64,000 nucleotides of DNA from JAJFUG01 sp964473155 (GCA_964473155.1 CAYYNT010000017.1:1-64000); one strand, 5' to 3'. Counted from the first letter of the stretch, positions 1 through 9,842 are shown. Numbers and translations are program-made. Notes: generated by a model not told the origin, from the letters alone.

Positions 1-336
1 TTAATAATCTCTTTTCAAGATACAAGGGGCACGGCGCGCCGTGCCCCTACATTTTATACTTTTGGGACAGCCCCTTGTAACTACTATCAACCACGAGTCT
101 GTCGTAGGGGCGCGATCTATCGCGCCCGCATCGCCTTTAACGGGCGACACATGTGTCGCCCCTACGACAAACCCAACCATCTGGATAATAATCTCTTTCA
201 GCGTTCTATTCTACACCTGAATAATCAGGATTGCGGCTGGATGAACCTTGCATCCCCACTCGGTCGAATCCTGTAACATTACGAATGTTGTCAAACTGGT
301 ATTAAACCTGCCGGTTGCCGGTGATAATAATACCTA
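1..336. repeat. Intergenic region with nested palindromic repeats
   Basis: No gene is seen here. Two palindromic elements are present. Positions 25-48 are a perfect 24-base palindrome with half-site AGGGGCACGGCG. Positions 101-168 have outer arms GTCGTAGGGG and CCCCTACGAC enclosing two inner palindromes (108-127, half-site GGGCGCGAT; 142-161, half-site GGGCGACACA). A short direct repeat, AATAATCTCTTT, occurs at 3-14 and again near 187, bracketing both elements. Related palindromes recur in other gaps of this window (near 7521, 9725, 9777, 23301, 54218 and 54549), so this is one member of a dispersed family. Confidence 0.75.
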
Positions 337-2694
337 CTACTTCAACGCCGCTTCGCCCGAACCCTGGATGTCGAAAAACGTTTCTTCGATATCCCACTGG
401 CCGCTGACGTTGTCCCGCACCTGGATGACGATCCGGTAAGCCCCGCTCTCCAGGCCAGACACATCCAGGCTGAAAGACTCCGGGGCGCGGTCGCCGCGCC
501 AGTCCGCCCGGCGGTCGAATATATGAGTAAGAGAAGTGCGGGGATCGGAGAAATTGAACACAAGCAACTGGAACACCTTGCCCGCGTATTTTTTGATCTT
601 CGTCTCCCCGTCCTCCAGCCGGACCACATCGATCCACTCCCGGTAATTGCGCTCACCCGCGCTGTCCGGCCGAAGGTTGTAAACCTCGAAATAGACTTTC
701 ATTTCCTCATCCCGGCCGAAACGGGTGGTGGGCCGCGGGATGAACCTCTCTCCCATGCGTTCCGGGCTTTCCAGGCCCTCCGCGGGCGGGGTCCCTAACA
801 CCACGGCGCTCAGGTTCAGGCTGTCCGGCTCGAACGGCGCGAATTCCAGATCGCCCTTGCCCAGCCATTTTTCATCCCCGGAGGCCATGCGGATAGTGTA
901 GTGGTATTCTCCGGGGAAAACAGTTATTCTGTGACGGGCCAGCCAGAGCGCGCGGTCCTTTTCCTCGCGGACTTTGAACACCTGCCCGCCGGTCCGTCCC
1001 ATCAGGCCCCACAGGCTGTCGTATACCGCGAGGTCGGCCGTGGGGGTCTCGCCCTTTGGCAGCCAGTCATCCTGATAGAACTCAATCTCGTTGTCCAGCG
1101 AATTGCCCGCCAGGAACTGGGCCATGTAGTATTCCAGCGTATAGTTGACTTTCGGATCGATGAAACGCTCGCGGCCCAGAACTTTAAGCATGTCCAGATA
1201 CTTGCCTTCTTCCTGCTGCGGGACGAAAGTGTACTCCCCGTAGTCCACGAAAAGCATCGTGGCCTTGTCGTAATACCAGTACTCGTGATTGTATCCGAGG
1301 ACATCGCTCTCACGGTACTTGAATTTCCGGTGCTCGTCCTCCACGATTATCTGATTTCCTTTTTTCACAACGTTTCCTTCGTTCTTTCCAAAAGGTACAA
1401 ATTTTGGTGGACTCTGGGCGATGTTCAGATCGCTGATCTTACCTTCGTTGTAGTGCGTCTCCCTCTTCTCCGGCGGACCCAGACGCACCCAGACCACGCC
1501 GCGCGGGTCCAGGCCCAGGATGGCGGTCTGCCTGCGCAGAGGCTCTGAGTCGTAGTAATAAAGCATCGACTGCGCGGTGAGGAGACGGTTGTAGTCCTCG
1601 GAGGTGTTGAAATAGCTGTGCGGAAAACGGACCAGAAAGTTGCGCTGCGCGTAGTTCAGCCGGTTGTAGTGCTCGATCAGGCGGCGGTTGAGTATCTCCA
1701 GCGGATCATCGTCCAGGTCCAGCCAGTACCAGCGCAGGAACGCCGCCTTGTCCCGGTTGGTCTTGCACTCGCCCCAGCGTGGCGCGGCCGCGCGGGTCAG
1801 GATAACCTCGGTCTCGAGGAAAGCCCGAGTATCCTGGTCCAGCTTCACAGCCAGGTCCAGGGCGTTGCTGTAATGCTCCATGAAGGCGGCGCTGTCTCCG
1901 TTCTCTATTTTGCAGCGGGCGACAAGCAGCTCGCGGTCCGGGCTGTTGTAATCCGGACAGGCGCGGCCCAGGCGTTCCAGCATGGCCAGGGCGGAATCAG
2001 ACGCGCCCTCCAGGAAACAGTCCCAGGCCAGATCCATCCACCAGCCAACGCTGTCCGGGTGCGCGGCCAGCCAGGGTTCCAGGCACTGGCGCACCTGCCG
2101 AAACTGGCCCAAATCCGGGTTCGGCACCGAGTCGCGCCACATGCGGTAAACGCCGGGGTATGCTGGATCGAGGCAGATCAGCTTGACAAGGGCCGCCATC
2201 CCCTGACTGTAGCCGTCCGCCCCGCCGTAAGCGAACTGCACCAGGGCTTTCTCCAGCATGAGATCGGGGTTGTCCGGCGAAAGACTCAGTCCCTTGCGGC
2301 AGGCCAGCTCGGCCTGGTAACGGTCGCGGAACAGCGTGCGGTGGGTGCGGGACAGTCCGAGCCAGGCCTGGACGCGCAGACTTCGGTCCTCAAGCCCGGT
2401 GGCCTCGCGGTAATCCCGCAACGCGGCCTTTCCGTCCCCCCGCGTAAAGTAAAGCCCGGCCCGGGCCAGCCGCGCGGCCCCGTCCTTCTTGTCCAGTTTC
2501 AGGGCCCGGTCCAGAACGTCCAGCGCGGCGGCGGTGTCCCCGCGGGCCAGGAGCGCGGCGGACTGCTCCGCCGGGGGCTGCTCGGCCTCATCCGCCCCGG
2601 ATGCCCGGAAAACGGCAACCGTAAACAGAAATGTGAAAACAGCGGCCAGATTGCCTGATACTCTTATCGCCGTCCATTGCCTGTCACGCCGCAT
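337..2694 (-). CDS. Exported TPR protein with GWxTD-like domain (paralogue 1)
   Basis: Protein of 785 residues. It has a hydrophobic export segment at about residues 12-30, TPR-like helical repeats over about 45-270, then a GWxTD-type region. That region shows DKAAFLRWYWLDLDDDP, an LNRRLIEHYNRL helix and, near residue 395, LDPRGVVWVRLGPPE, which aligns with the RGRVYILYGPPDE part of the family; the name-giving GWxTD is replaced by GLDPR. The C-terminal third looks like a beta-sandwich ending in WDIEETFFDIQG. The ATG at 2694 is chosen over one 39 bases upstream because GGAGGAA lies four bases before it. It is the last of three tandem paralogues and is very close to its neighbour (same C-terminal blocks almost residue for residue). 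The role of GWxTD proteins is not established; a cell-envelope or secretion role is inference. Confidence 0.8.
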   Translation of the reverse strand: MRRDRQWTAIRVSGNLAAVFTFLFTVAVFRASGADEAEQPPAEQSAALLARGDTAAALDVLDRALKLDKKDGAARLARAGLYFTRGDGKAALRDYREATGLEDRSLRVQAWLGLSRTHRTLFRDRYQAELACRKGLSLSPDNPDLMLEKALVQFAYGGADGYSQGMAALVKLICLDPAYPGVYRMWRDSVPNPDLGQFRQVRQCLEPWLAAHPDSVGWWMDLAWDCFLEGASDSALAMLERLGRACPDYNSPDRELLVARCKIENGDSAAFMEHYSNALDLAVKLDQDTRAFLETEVILTRAAAPRWGECKTNRDKAAFLRWYWLDLDDDPLEILNRRLIEHYNRLNYAQRNFLVRFPHSYFNTSEDYNRLLTAQSMLYYYDSEPLRRQTAILGLDPRGVVWVRLGPPEKRETHYNEGKISDLNIAQSPPKFVPFGKNEGNVVKKGNQIIVEDEHRKFKYRESDVLGYNHEYWYYDKATMLFVDYGEYTFVPQQEEGKYLDMLKVLGRERFIDPKVNYTLEYYMAQFLAGNSLDNEIEFYQDDWLPKGETPTADLAVYDSLWGLMGRTGGQVFKVREEKDRALWLARHRITVFPGEYHYTIRMASGDEKWLGKGDLEFAPFEPDSLNLSAVVLGTPPAEGLESPERMGERFIPRPTTRFGRDEEMKVYFEVYNLRPDSAGERNYREWIDVVRLEDGETKIKKYAGKVFQLLVFNFSDPRTSLTHIFDRRADWRGDRAPESFSLDVSGLESGAYRIVIQVRDNVSGQWDIEETFFDIQGSGEAALK

Positions 2695-2757
2695 GTTATT
2701 CCTCCGTGGCCATACTCGATCTGTCTGTAACATGGATGACTGAATGGATGTGTTGTA

Positions 2758-5016
2758 TCAGCGCGTTGCCTGTTCGCTGTCCCCCTGGATGTCGAAGAAG
2801 GTTTCCTCGATGTCCCACCTTCCGCTGACGTTGTCCCGCACCTGGATCACCATCCTGTAGCTCCCGCTTTCCAGGCTCGACACATCCAGGCTGAAAGACT
2901 CAGGGGCGCGGTCGCCGCGCCAGTCCGCCTGACGGTCAAACACGTGAGTCAGGGCGGTCCGGGAGCCATCCGCGCCAAAAGTGAGAAACTGCAATACTTT
3001 GCCGGCGTACTTTTTGATCCGGCCCTCGCCCTCCTTAAGCCTGATCACGTCGATCCATTCCCTGTAGCCGCGCACCCCGGCGCTGTCGGGCTGAAGGTTG
3101 TAAACCTCGAAATAGACTTTCACTTCCTCATCGCGGCCGAAACGGACCGTGGTGCGCGGCACGAAATGCACACCCTGGCGCTCCGGGCTATCCTGGTTCT
3201 CCACGGGCGGGGCCCCCAACACCACGGCGCTCAGGTTCAAACGGCCCGGCTCGAACGGCTTGAAATCGAACTGTCCCTTGCCCAGCCACTTTTCATCTCC
3301 CGAGGCCATGCGTATGGTATAGTTGTATTTTCCCGGTACGACAGAAATGCGGTGGCGGGCCAGCCAGTGGTCGGTATCCTTGCCTTTCGCGATCCGGAAA
3401 ACCTCGCCCTCCCGCCTGTCGATCTCGCTCCACAGGCTGTCGTACACCGCTATCGTGGCTGACGGGCGATCACCTTTCGGGATATGGTCATCCTGGTAGA
3501 ACTCCACCTCGTTGTCGATTGAATTCGAAGCCAGGAACTGCGCCATGTAATAATCAACCGTATAAGTCACCCTCGGGTCGCTCCAGTATTGCGTATCCAT
3601 TATACTCATCATGTCCGCCACGAAAAGCCCCTCCTGCTGGGGAATGAACACGTAGTCACCCGCCCCGACGAGATAAGCGAAAAGCGCCTCCCACTTGCCA
3701 TAATACCAGAATTCGCAGTCCATGTACCTGTTTCTTGTATTATCATATCTGCTTTTATACTGGCCGGGATGCTTCTCGATCTTGTCGGGCGCTCCCTGGC
3801 GCACCCAGACAATCCCGCGCGGATCGAGCCGCAGGATCGCGTTCTGTCTTCGCATGGTTTCGGAGTCGTAATAATATCGCACGGATTGCGGGGACAGCAG
3901 GCGGTTGGCATTCCCGGAATTCTGGTAAAAGCTGCCCGGGTTGCGCAGTGAGTATTTCAGCTCGGCATGACGGATGCGGGTGTAATGCTCGATCAGTCGG
4001 CGGTTGATCGGCTCCACCGGATCGTCATCCTTATCCAGCCAGTACTGGTGCAGGAAAGCGGCCTTTTCCCAGTTGGTCACGCACTCTTCCCAACGCGGAG
4101 CGGTCCGGCTGGTCAGGATCACCTCGGTCTCTACATATGCCCGCGTTGGCTGATCTATCTTCGCCGCCAGGTCCAGAGCGCTGTAGTAATGCTCCATGAA
4201 CACCGCGCTGTCACCACGCTCAAGCCCGCAGCGGGCCAAAAGAAGCTCGCGGTCCGGGCTGTTAAACTCCGGGCTGACCTCGCTCAGACGTTCCAGCACG
4301 GCCAGAGCTGAATCGGTCCTCCCGGCCAGGAACTCATCCCAGGCGATATCCAAACGCCAGGCAGCCTTGTCCGGATGAGATTCGAGCCAGCGTTTCATGG
4401 CCTGTCTCACCAGTCCGGGGTCAGTGACCGGATTATAGAGCAGGGAATCACGCCATATTCCGTATGCGTTGTTGAACATCGGATCGATCTCGATCACACG
4501 CGAGAGATACTTCACCGCCTGGTCATAACCATCCGCTCCGCCATAGGCAAAACCAACCATGGCGCTCTCGAACAGCAACGCCGGATCGTTTCTGTCAATC
4601 GAAAGCCCCTTGCGGCAGGCCTGTTCAGCCTGATAGGTTTCATGAAGCAGTGTCCGATGAGTGAGTGCCAGGCCGAGCCAGACCTGAAGGCGCACGGCCT
4701 TGTCCTTATGACCGGCGGCCGCGCGAAAGTCCTCCAGCGCCGCCTGGCCCTCTCCCCTGGCCAGACGTATCCGTCCACGCAGAAGGCACAGCCCGGCTTT
4801 GTCCTTTGAGACTTTCAACAGGCTGTCCAGCACCTCAAGCGCCTTCAGAGTGTCCGCTCCTGACAGCAGAGATTTCACCAGCTCCGCATCGCTGCCTTCT
4901 CCGGCCGAAACCGGGCATGGATTTATCAGAACCGCGGAAGCCATGAGAAATGACGACAGCAAGACAATGCCGGCAATCCTGTGAACAGCATTCCGCAGTC
5001 TGTCCGGATAACTCAT
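2758..5016 (-). CDS. Exported TPR protein with GWxTD-like domain (paralogue 2)
   Basis: Protein of 752 residues with an export signal at about 8-35, TPR-like repeats to about residue 270, and a GWxTD-like core. The core has EKAAFLHQYWLDKDDDP, an INRRLIEHYTRIRHAELKY helix and LDPRGIVWVRQGAPDK. The C-terminus carries the same SFSLDVSSLESGSYRMVIQ block and WDIEETFFDIQG end as the downstream paralogue, so these two are a recent duplication. The ATG at 5016 is preferred to the one at 5028 because GGAG sits six bases before it. The next gene starts 63 bases after this one ends, so the two are probably co-transcribed. Confidence 0.8.
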   Translation of the reverse strand: MSYPDRLRNAVHRIAGIVLLSSFLMASAVLINPCPVSAGEGSDAELVKSLLSGADTLKALEVLDSLLKVSKDKAGLCLLRGRIRLARGEGQAALEDFRAAAGHKDKAVRLQVWLGLALTHRTLLHETYQAEQACRKGLSIDRNDPALLFESAMVGFAYGGADGYDQAVKYLSRVIEIDPMFNNAYGIWRDSLLYNPVTDPGLVRQAMKRWLESHPDKAAWRLDIAWDEFLAGRTDSALAVLERLSEVSPEFNSPDRELLLARCGLERGDSAVFMEHYYSALDLAAKIDQPTRAYVETEVILTSRTAPRWEECVTNWEKAAFLHQYWLDKDDDPVEPINRRLIEHYTRIRHAELKYSLRNPGSFYQNSGNANRLLSPQSVRYYYDSETMRRQNAILRLDPRGIVWVRQGAPDKIEKHPGQYKSRYDNTRNRYMDCEFWYYGKWEALFAYLVGAGDYVFIPQQEGLFVADMMSIMDTQYWSDPRVTYTVDYYMAQFLASNSIDNEVEFYQDDHIPKGDRPSATIAVYDSLWSEIDRREGEVFRIAKGKDTDHWLARHRISVVPGKYNYTIRMASGDEKWLGKGQFDFKPFEPGRLNLSAVVLGAPPVENQDSPERQGVHFVPRTTVRFGRDEEVKVYFEVYNLQPDSAGVRGYREWIDVIRLKEGEGRIKKYAGKVLQFLTFGADGSRTALTHVFDRQADWRGDRAPESFSLDVSSLESGSYRMVIQVRDNVSGRWDIEETFFDIQGDSEQATR

Positions 5017-5161
5017 GGCAGTCTCCATCTCGGCTGAATGTTAATGCAAGGCGGGGAAAAAACGTTGACGCAACGTTTAATCTCAATATCAGGAATGTAA
5101 TTAAGTATAAAGGCAGGGAAGGAGGAATGTCAAGCCGGATAATCGTGATAATAAAATTATT

Positions 5162-7357
5162 TCAACGCACGGCCTGGGCGCCGGCGGGCACGATATCGAA
5201 GAAAGTTTCTTCTATGTCCCAGCCGCCGCCGTTGTTGTCCAGGCTTTGGATCACCAGGCGGTAGCTGCCGGGCAGAAGGCCCTCGGTTTCGAGGGTGAAA
5301 ACCTCAACAGCCGGACCATCGGCGGTAGGCACGATCCGTTGGAAAATGTGATTCAGGCTGGTCTGGGTCGCTTTTTCCTCGAACTCCAATGGTGCGCTGG
5401 TCTTGCCTTTGAACTTACGAATCTTTTTCTCGCCCTCCTGGAGCCGCTCAACCCGCACTCCCTCGAAATAGGCGCGCGCACTGTCCGGGCCTGGTTTCAG
5501 ACCGTAGATTTCAAGGTAAACATTGATCGTTTCCCCGGAGCTGAAACGGGTGGAAGGCCTCGGCACCAGCGGCGTCTGTCCGCGGGCGTACTCAGGCAGG
5601 CCCGCCTCGGGGAGGCTTCCCAGGACTACCGCGCTTAGAGACAGGCTGTCAGAGGGAAATGGATCGAGGTCCAGAACTCCCTGGGCGATCCATCTGTCCG
5701 CTCCGGAACTGAGACGCAGAGCGTAACGGTATTGACCGGGTTTGACAGTCACCCGGTGCACGGCCAGCCAGAACCGCTCATTTTCCAGGTTCTCCCTATA
5801 CACCGGGCTTTCGCGCCGCAGCACCTGCCGCCAGCCGTTATCGAAAAGCGCCACCTCGGCGCGCGGAGCGTTCTGCCCCGGAATACGCTCATCCTGGTAG
5901 AATTCAACTTCTATATTCCGTTTGTCCAGGGAAAGGAACTGGGCCACAAAGTAATCCCGCGCCAAGTGCAGATGCGGGTCGCTCAGGCGCTGTGACTGCA
6001 GCATCCTAATCATGTCGGCCAGCGATTTTTCGTACTGGGAGGGACGGAACACATAATCCTCATCCGGCCCCAGGCGCTGGAAAGAGAAGGGAAACATGCC
6101 GTAATACCAGGTCTGGAGCGAATCCGCCGGGAAACGCTCGAGCATAGTGATACTCATCGAGTCCGGCGCTCCGAAACGGATATAGAGCAGGCCGCGCGGG
6201 TCGAATCCCAAGTTTACCGCATGTTCCCAGATCACCGGCGCTCCCAGGTCAGACAGTTCGTGCTGCGGTATCCCGAGCCGTCCGCTCTGTTTAGAGTAGT
6301 TTTCGAAGCTCTGGAGGTTGCGCAGGGAGTAATTCAGCTCGGCGTGCCGCAGACGGCGGTAATGCGTGATGAGACGGGAGTTAAGGGTCTCGAACGGGTC
6401 GGAGTTCAGGCGCACCCAGAAACGGCGCAGAAAAGCGGCCTTATCCCCGCCGCGGCCGAAGCTTTCCCATTCATCGTAATCATTTTTCGTGAAAACCGCC
6501 TCGGCTTCCCGGAGCAGACGCGAGAAGTCACCGCATTCCGCGGCAGTGTCCAGGGCTTTGAGATAGAGGTACTGGAAAGAACGCTCATCCCCCTGCTCCA
6601 GCTTGCAGCGGGCGCGAAGAAGAGGCACATCCGGGCTTTTGAAGCGCGGGTTGGCCGCCTCCAGACGGTCAATCGCGGCCAGAGCGTCCTCGGTGTTCCC
6701 CAGGACGAACCGGTCGCGGGCCAGCTCCAGATACCACCCGGTGCTGTCCGGATTCGATGCCAGGAAATTTACCAGACAACTGTCCAGGCTCTGGCGCTCT
6801 GTCAGGCTCTGGTCGCGAAACAGTTCCCTCCACAGACCGTACACACCTCGGTAGCCGGGATTGAAACAGACCAGACGCAGGAACAGGCGGCGCGCCATGC
6901 GGTTGCCCTCGGGCGTGCCGGAGGTGTAGGCCAGTTGAGCCTTGGCGAACAGCTCATCGGGGTATGACGGGTCCAGCGGGTTGGCTTCATCGATAAAACT
7001 ATCGTTCAAAGCCCGGCGGCGGCGCATGGCGTTGAAAGTCTCTGACAGCCCGGCCCAGGCCAGAGTCTTGACATCCGGGTCGGCATCGCGGAACGCCTGG
7101 CTGTAATCCGCCCAGGCCTCTTTGTAACTTTGCATGAAAAGATGCACATCGCCGCGGAGAATGCGCGCCCGGCCGTGAGCGGGGTCCAGACGGATCGCCT
7201 GGTTCACCTGGGCCATTGCGTTGAGCGAGTCCGCCCCGGCGAATCCCTGCACAGCCATCTGGTAATAATCATCCGCAGTCTGGGCGGAGCGGGCGGGACA
7301 GTACAAGGAAAATAAAAGAAGAACGCACAGGAAAGAAGTCGACCTAAGGCTGCGCAT
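5162..7357 (-). CDS. Exported TPR protein with GWxTD-like domain (paralogue 3)
   Basis: Protein of 731 residues, the first of the three-gene set in transcription order and the most diverged. The N-terminus is a clear Sec signal (hydrophobic core about 8-20, cleavage probably after ARSA near residue 24). TPR-like repeats follow to about residue 270. The GWxTD-like core has DKAAFLRRFWVRLNSDP, an LNSRLITHYRRLRHAELNY helix and FDPRGLLYIRFGAPDS. It ends with WDIEETFFDIVPAG, the same terminal block as its paralogues. There is no strong ribosome-binding site before the ATG. A 145-base gap separates it from paralogue 2. Function unknown. Confidence 0.8.
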   Translation of the reverse strand: MRSLRSTSFLCVLLLFSLYCPARSAQTADDYYQMAVQGFAGADSLNAMAQVNQAIRLDPAHGRARILRGDVHLFMQSYKEAWADYSQAFRDADPDVKTLAWAGLSETFNAMRRRRALNDSFIDEANPLDPSYPDELFAKAQLAYTSGTPEGNRMARRLFLRLVCFNPGYRGVYGLWRELFRDQSLTERQSLDSCLVNFLASNPDSTGWYLELARDRFVLGNTEDALAAIDRLEAANPRFKSPDVPLLRARCKLEQGDERSFQYLYLKALDTAAECGDFSRLLREAEAVFTKNDYDEWESFGRGGDKAAFLRRFWVRLNSDPFETLNSRLITHYRRLRHAELNYSLRNLQSFENYSKQSGRLGIPQHELSDLGAPVIWEHAVNLGFDPRGLLYIRFGAPDSMSITMLERFPADSLQTWYYGMFPFSFQRLGPDEDYVFRPSQYEKSLADMIRMLQSQRLSDPHLHLARDYFVAQFLSLDKRNIEVEFYQDERIPGQNAPRAEVALFDNGWRQVLRRESPVYRENLENERFWLAVHRVTVKPGQYRYALRLSSGADRWIAQGVLDLDPFPSDSLSLSAVVLGSLPEAGLPEYARGQTPLVPRPSTRFSSGETINVYLEIYGLKPGPDSARAYFEGVRVERLQEGEKKIRKFKGKTSAPLEFEEKATQTSLNHIFQRIVPTADGPAVEVFTLETEGLLPGSYRLVIQSLDNNGGGWDIEETFFDIVPAGAQAVR

Positions 7358-7520
7358 CGGTGCAATCCGGTTGAGGGGGGAAACTGGCCTTTTCAGCAGA
7401 ACCGGTGGATTTATGCATTAATTACTGTCAAATTTTAAATATGTTCCCCAAATGCTATCTTGACCGAGGAAAATTCGCAGAGGATGTGAAAAGAAACATC
7501 GCTGATCAATGATCTTTTAT

Positions 7521-7553
7521 GCAGGGGCACGGCACGGCGCGCCGCACCCCTGC
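7521..7553. repeat. Imperfect intergenic palindrome of the GGGGCACGG family
   Basis: Arms GCAGGGG (7521-7527) and CCCCTGC (7547-7553) enclose ACGGCGCGCCG. It lies between metG and the GWxTD-like gene cluster. The same core occurs at 25-48 and 549-564 of the 54 kb block (54549-54564). It has no T-run on either side typical of a strong terminator. Confidence 0.6.
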
Positions 7554-7607
7554 TGAAAAACCTCATAACATGAATCTGGAAACCATATCAGCATTCGGAT
7601 GAATATA

Positions 7608-9665
7608 TCAGCTTATCCGGCTTCCGGGCGGCAGGTCTTTCGCCGTATCGAGGCCGGTCAGGGCCAGTGTTTCTCCGGACACCGCCGCGAGCACCATTCC
7701 CTGGCTCTCGAAACCCATCACCTGGCGCGGTTTCAGGTTTGCCGCCACCAGCACCTTGCGCCCGACCAGTTCTTCCGGCTTGTAGTGCTTCGCGATTCCG
7801 GCGGCCACGGTGCGCGCGCCCAGCGGACCAAGGTCCAGGCTCAACTTGAGCAGCTTTTCGCTTTTCGGCACCGGCTCGGCTGCAGTCACGAGCGCCACGC
7901 GGATATCCACCTTGCGGAAATCGCCGAAATCGAGCGGCGGCTCCAGCGGCTCCACCGTAACAGTTTTATTGGCCTCCACTGGCGCGGATTTTTCCCGGAG
8001 CGCTTTCTCCTGGTCCTCGATCCGGCCGTCCTCGATCTTGGGGAACAGCACCTCCGGCTTGCCGATCGCATGGCCGGGCTGAATCGCGTTCGCGTAATCC
8101 TGCTCCCAGGGATGGTCATGCCAATCCTCGGAAACGCCCAGTTGCTTCCAGAGGTTCTCGGCAGAGAATGGCATGATCGGCCACATCACCATGGACAGGG
8201 CATGCGCCGCCTGCACGCACAGGTTTATCGTAGTGGCGCAGCCGGCCGGGTCGCTCTTCCGGCTCGCCCAGGGGGCCTTGTCGTTGAAATACTTGTTGCA
8301 GAAACGGGCGAAATCGGCGAAGCTGTCCGCCGCGGCACGGAAACGGAAACTGTCGATCAGTTCGCTGATCTGTGCTGCCACGCCTGCCAGGCGTTCGAGC
8401 ATGGCGCGGTCGAGATCGCCTGTCTTATCCCGCTCCGGAACCGCACTCCCGTAATACCGCTCCACGAACGTGAGCGTGCGGTTGACAAAGTTGCCCACGG
8501 CATCCGCCAGCTCGTTGTTGTTGTGCGCCTGGAACTCGCGCAGGTTGAAATCCATGTCGCGGGTTTCCGGCATGTTGGCGCACAGGTAGTAGCGCAGGGG
8601 GTCAGGATGGAAGCTGTCCAGGTAGTCGTGCAGCCAGACCGCAAAATTGCGGCTGGTCGAGAACTTGAGGCCCTCGAGGTTCAGGTACTCGTTGGCCGGG
8701 ACGTTCTCCGGCAGCACGTACTTGCCGTAGGCCATCAGCATGGCCGGGAACATCAGCACGTGGAAAAAGATGTTGTCCTTACCGATGAAATGCACGAGCC
8801 TCGTTTCCGGGTTCTGCCAGTAATCCTTCCAGAGCTCCGGTGTTCCACGCTCCGCGGCCCATTCGCGTGTGGAGCTGATATACCCGATCGGAGCGTCGAA
8901 CCACACGTACAGCACCTTGCCCTCGGAATCGGGCAGCGGCACGGGGATGCCCCAGTTCATGTCGCGGGTCACGGCGCGCTCGCGCAGTCCCTCGGTCAGC
9001 ATACCGCGGGCGAAGCTCAGCACGTTCTCTTTCCAGTAGCCCTTGGTTTCAAGCCAGGTTTTAATCTTCTCCTGCATGCGATCGAGCTGGAAATAATAAT
9101 GCCAGGTGTCACGCGGTTCGGGAACCCCTCCGCAGAGTTTGCAGACCGGACCGATGAGCTTCAGGGGATCGATCGGCTTGCCGCAGACCTCACACTGGTC
9201 GCCCTTGGCCCCCGGTGCGCCGCAATGGTGGCAGACTCCCTCCACGTAGCGGTCCGGCAGGAACCGGGCGCAGCTCGGGCAGTAGAGCTGGGTCTCGGTC
9301 TTCCTGGTCATCAGTCCCTGCTCGTGAATACGCAGGAAAAAGTCCTGGCTCGTCTCGTGATGGATCTTCCGGCTGGTGCGGCTGAAATGATCGAACGAGA
9401 TACCGGCGCGGCGGAACGAGTCCGATATGTGGGCATGCCAGTGGTCCACCACCTGCTGCGGGGTCTGGCCGCTTTTGTCCGCGGCGATGGTTATGGGCAC
9501 GCCGTGCTCGTCTGTCCCGCCGATATACAGCACGTCCCGGCCCTTGAGACGGCAGAACCGGACGAACACATCCGCCGGAAGATACGCCCCGGCCAGGTGG
9601 CCCAGATGGATCGGGCCGTTGGCATAGGGCAGGGCGCTGGTAACGAGAACTCTTTCTTTTTTCAT
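7608..9665 (-). CDS. metG: Methionyl-tRNA synthetase
   Basis: Class I aminoacyl-tRNA synthetase that charges tRNA-Met with methionine; cytosolic, 685 residues. The N-terminus KKERVLVTSALPYANG leads into the HLGH form of the HIGH motif. The connective insert carries four CxxC knuckles (CPSC, CHHC, CEVC, CKLC), as in the two-zinc E. coli-type enzyme. The KMSKS loop is the variant KFSTSR. The last 110 residues are a tRNA-binding EMAP/Trbp111-like domain, from DFGDFRKVDIRVALV on. The ATG at 9665 is chosen over one 42 bases upstream because homology begins there and GGAAA precedes it. It lies in the same orientation as metK upstream. Confidence 0.95.
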   Translation of the reverse strand: MKKERVLVTSALPYANGPIHLGHLAGAYLPADVFVRFCRLKGRDVLYIGGTDEHGVPITIAADKSGQTPQQVVDHWHAHISDSFRRAGISFDHFSRTSRKIHHETSQDFFLRIHEQGLMTRKTETQLYCPSCARFLPDRYVEGVCHHCGAPGAKGDQCEVCGKPIDPLKLIGPVCKLCGGVPEPRDTWHYYFQLDRMQEKIKTWLETKGYWKENVLSFARGMLTEGLRERAVTRDMNWGIPVPLPDSEGKVLYVWFDAPIGYISSTREWAAERGTPELWKDYWQNPETRLVHFIGKDNIFFHVLMFPAMLMAYGKYVLPENVPANEYLNLEGLKFSTSRNFAVWLHDYLDSFHPDPLRYYLCANMPETRDMDFNLREFQAHNNNELADAVGNFVNRTLTFVERYYGSAVPERDKTGDLDRAMLERLAGVAAQISELIDSFRFRAAADSFADFARFCNKYFNDKAPWASRKSDPAGCATTINLCVQAAHALSMVMWPIMPFSAENLWKQLGVSEDWHDHPWEQDYANAIQPGHAIGKPEVLFPKIEDGRIEDQEKALREKSAPVEANKTVTVEPLEPPLDFGDFRKVDIRVALVTAAEPVPKSEKLLKLSLDLGPLGARTVAAGIAKHYKPEELVGRKVLVAANLKPRQVMGFESQGMVLAAVSGETLALTGLDTAKDLPPGSRIS

Positions 9666-9724
9666 CTTTGTTTCCGCCTGGGCGGTTCGCGTGGAAAACG
9701 CCGTCAATTCATGTTCTGTTGCTC

Positions 9725-9753
9725 GTAGGGGCGGGTTTTAAACCCGCCCCTAC
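9725..9753. repeat. Perfect 29-base palindrome (GTAGGGGCGGGTTT arm)
   Basis: Arms GTAGGGGCGGGTTT and AAACCCGCCCCTAC flank a single central T. It lies between metK and metG. It shares the GTAGGGG/CCCCTAC ends of the element at 101-168. It could act as a hairpin in the metK-metG transcript but lacks a terminator T-run. Confidence 0.7.
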
Positions 9754-9776
9754 AGTTGTCTATCCAAACCATTGCG

Positions 9777-9800
9777 AGGGGCACGGCATGCCGTGCCCCT
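9777..9800. repeat. Perfect 24-base palindrome (AGGGGCACGGCA arm)
   Basis: Differs from the element at 25-48 only at the central two bases of the palindrome, where the change is compensated so that symmetry is kept. It lies 24 bases from the palindrome at 9725-9753, so two different members of the family sit together. Confidence 0.7.
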
Positions 9801-9842
9801 GCGGGACCATTTACCGTTCAACGCACTTTAGAACGCCTGACC

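Noticed and set aside
7599..9728. 709-codon open frame on the plus strand opposite metG
   Set aside because: It is a mirror of metG caused by GC-rich codon bias; the minus-strand product matches MetRS from end to end.
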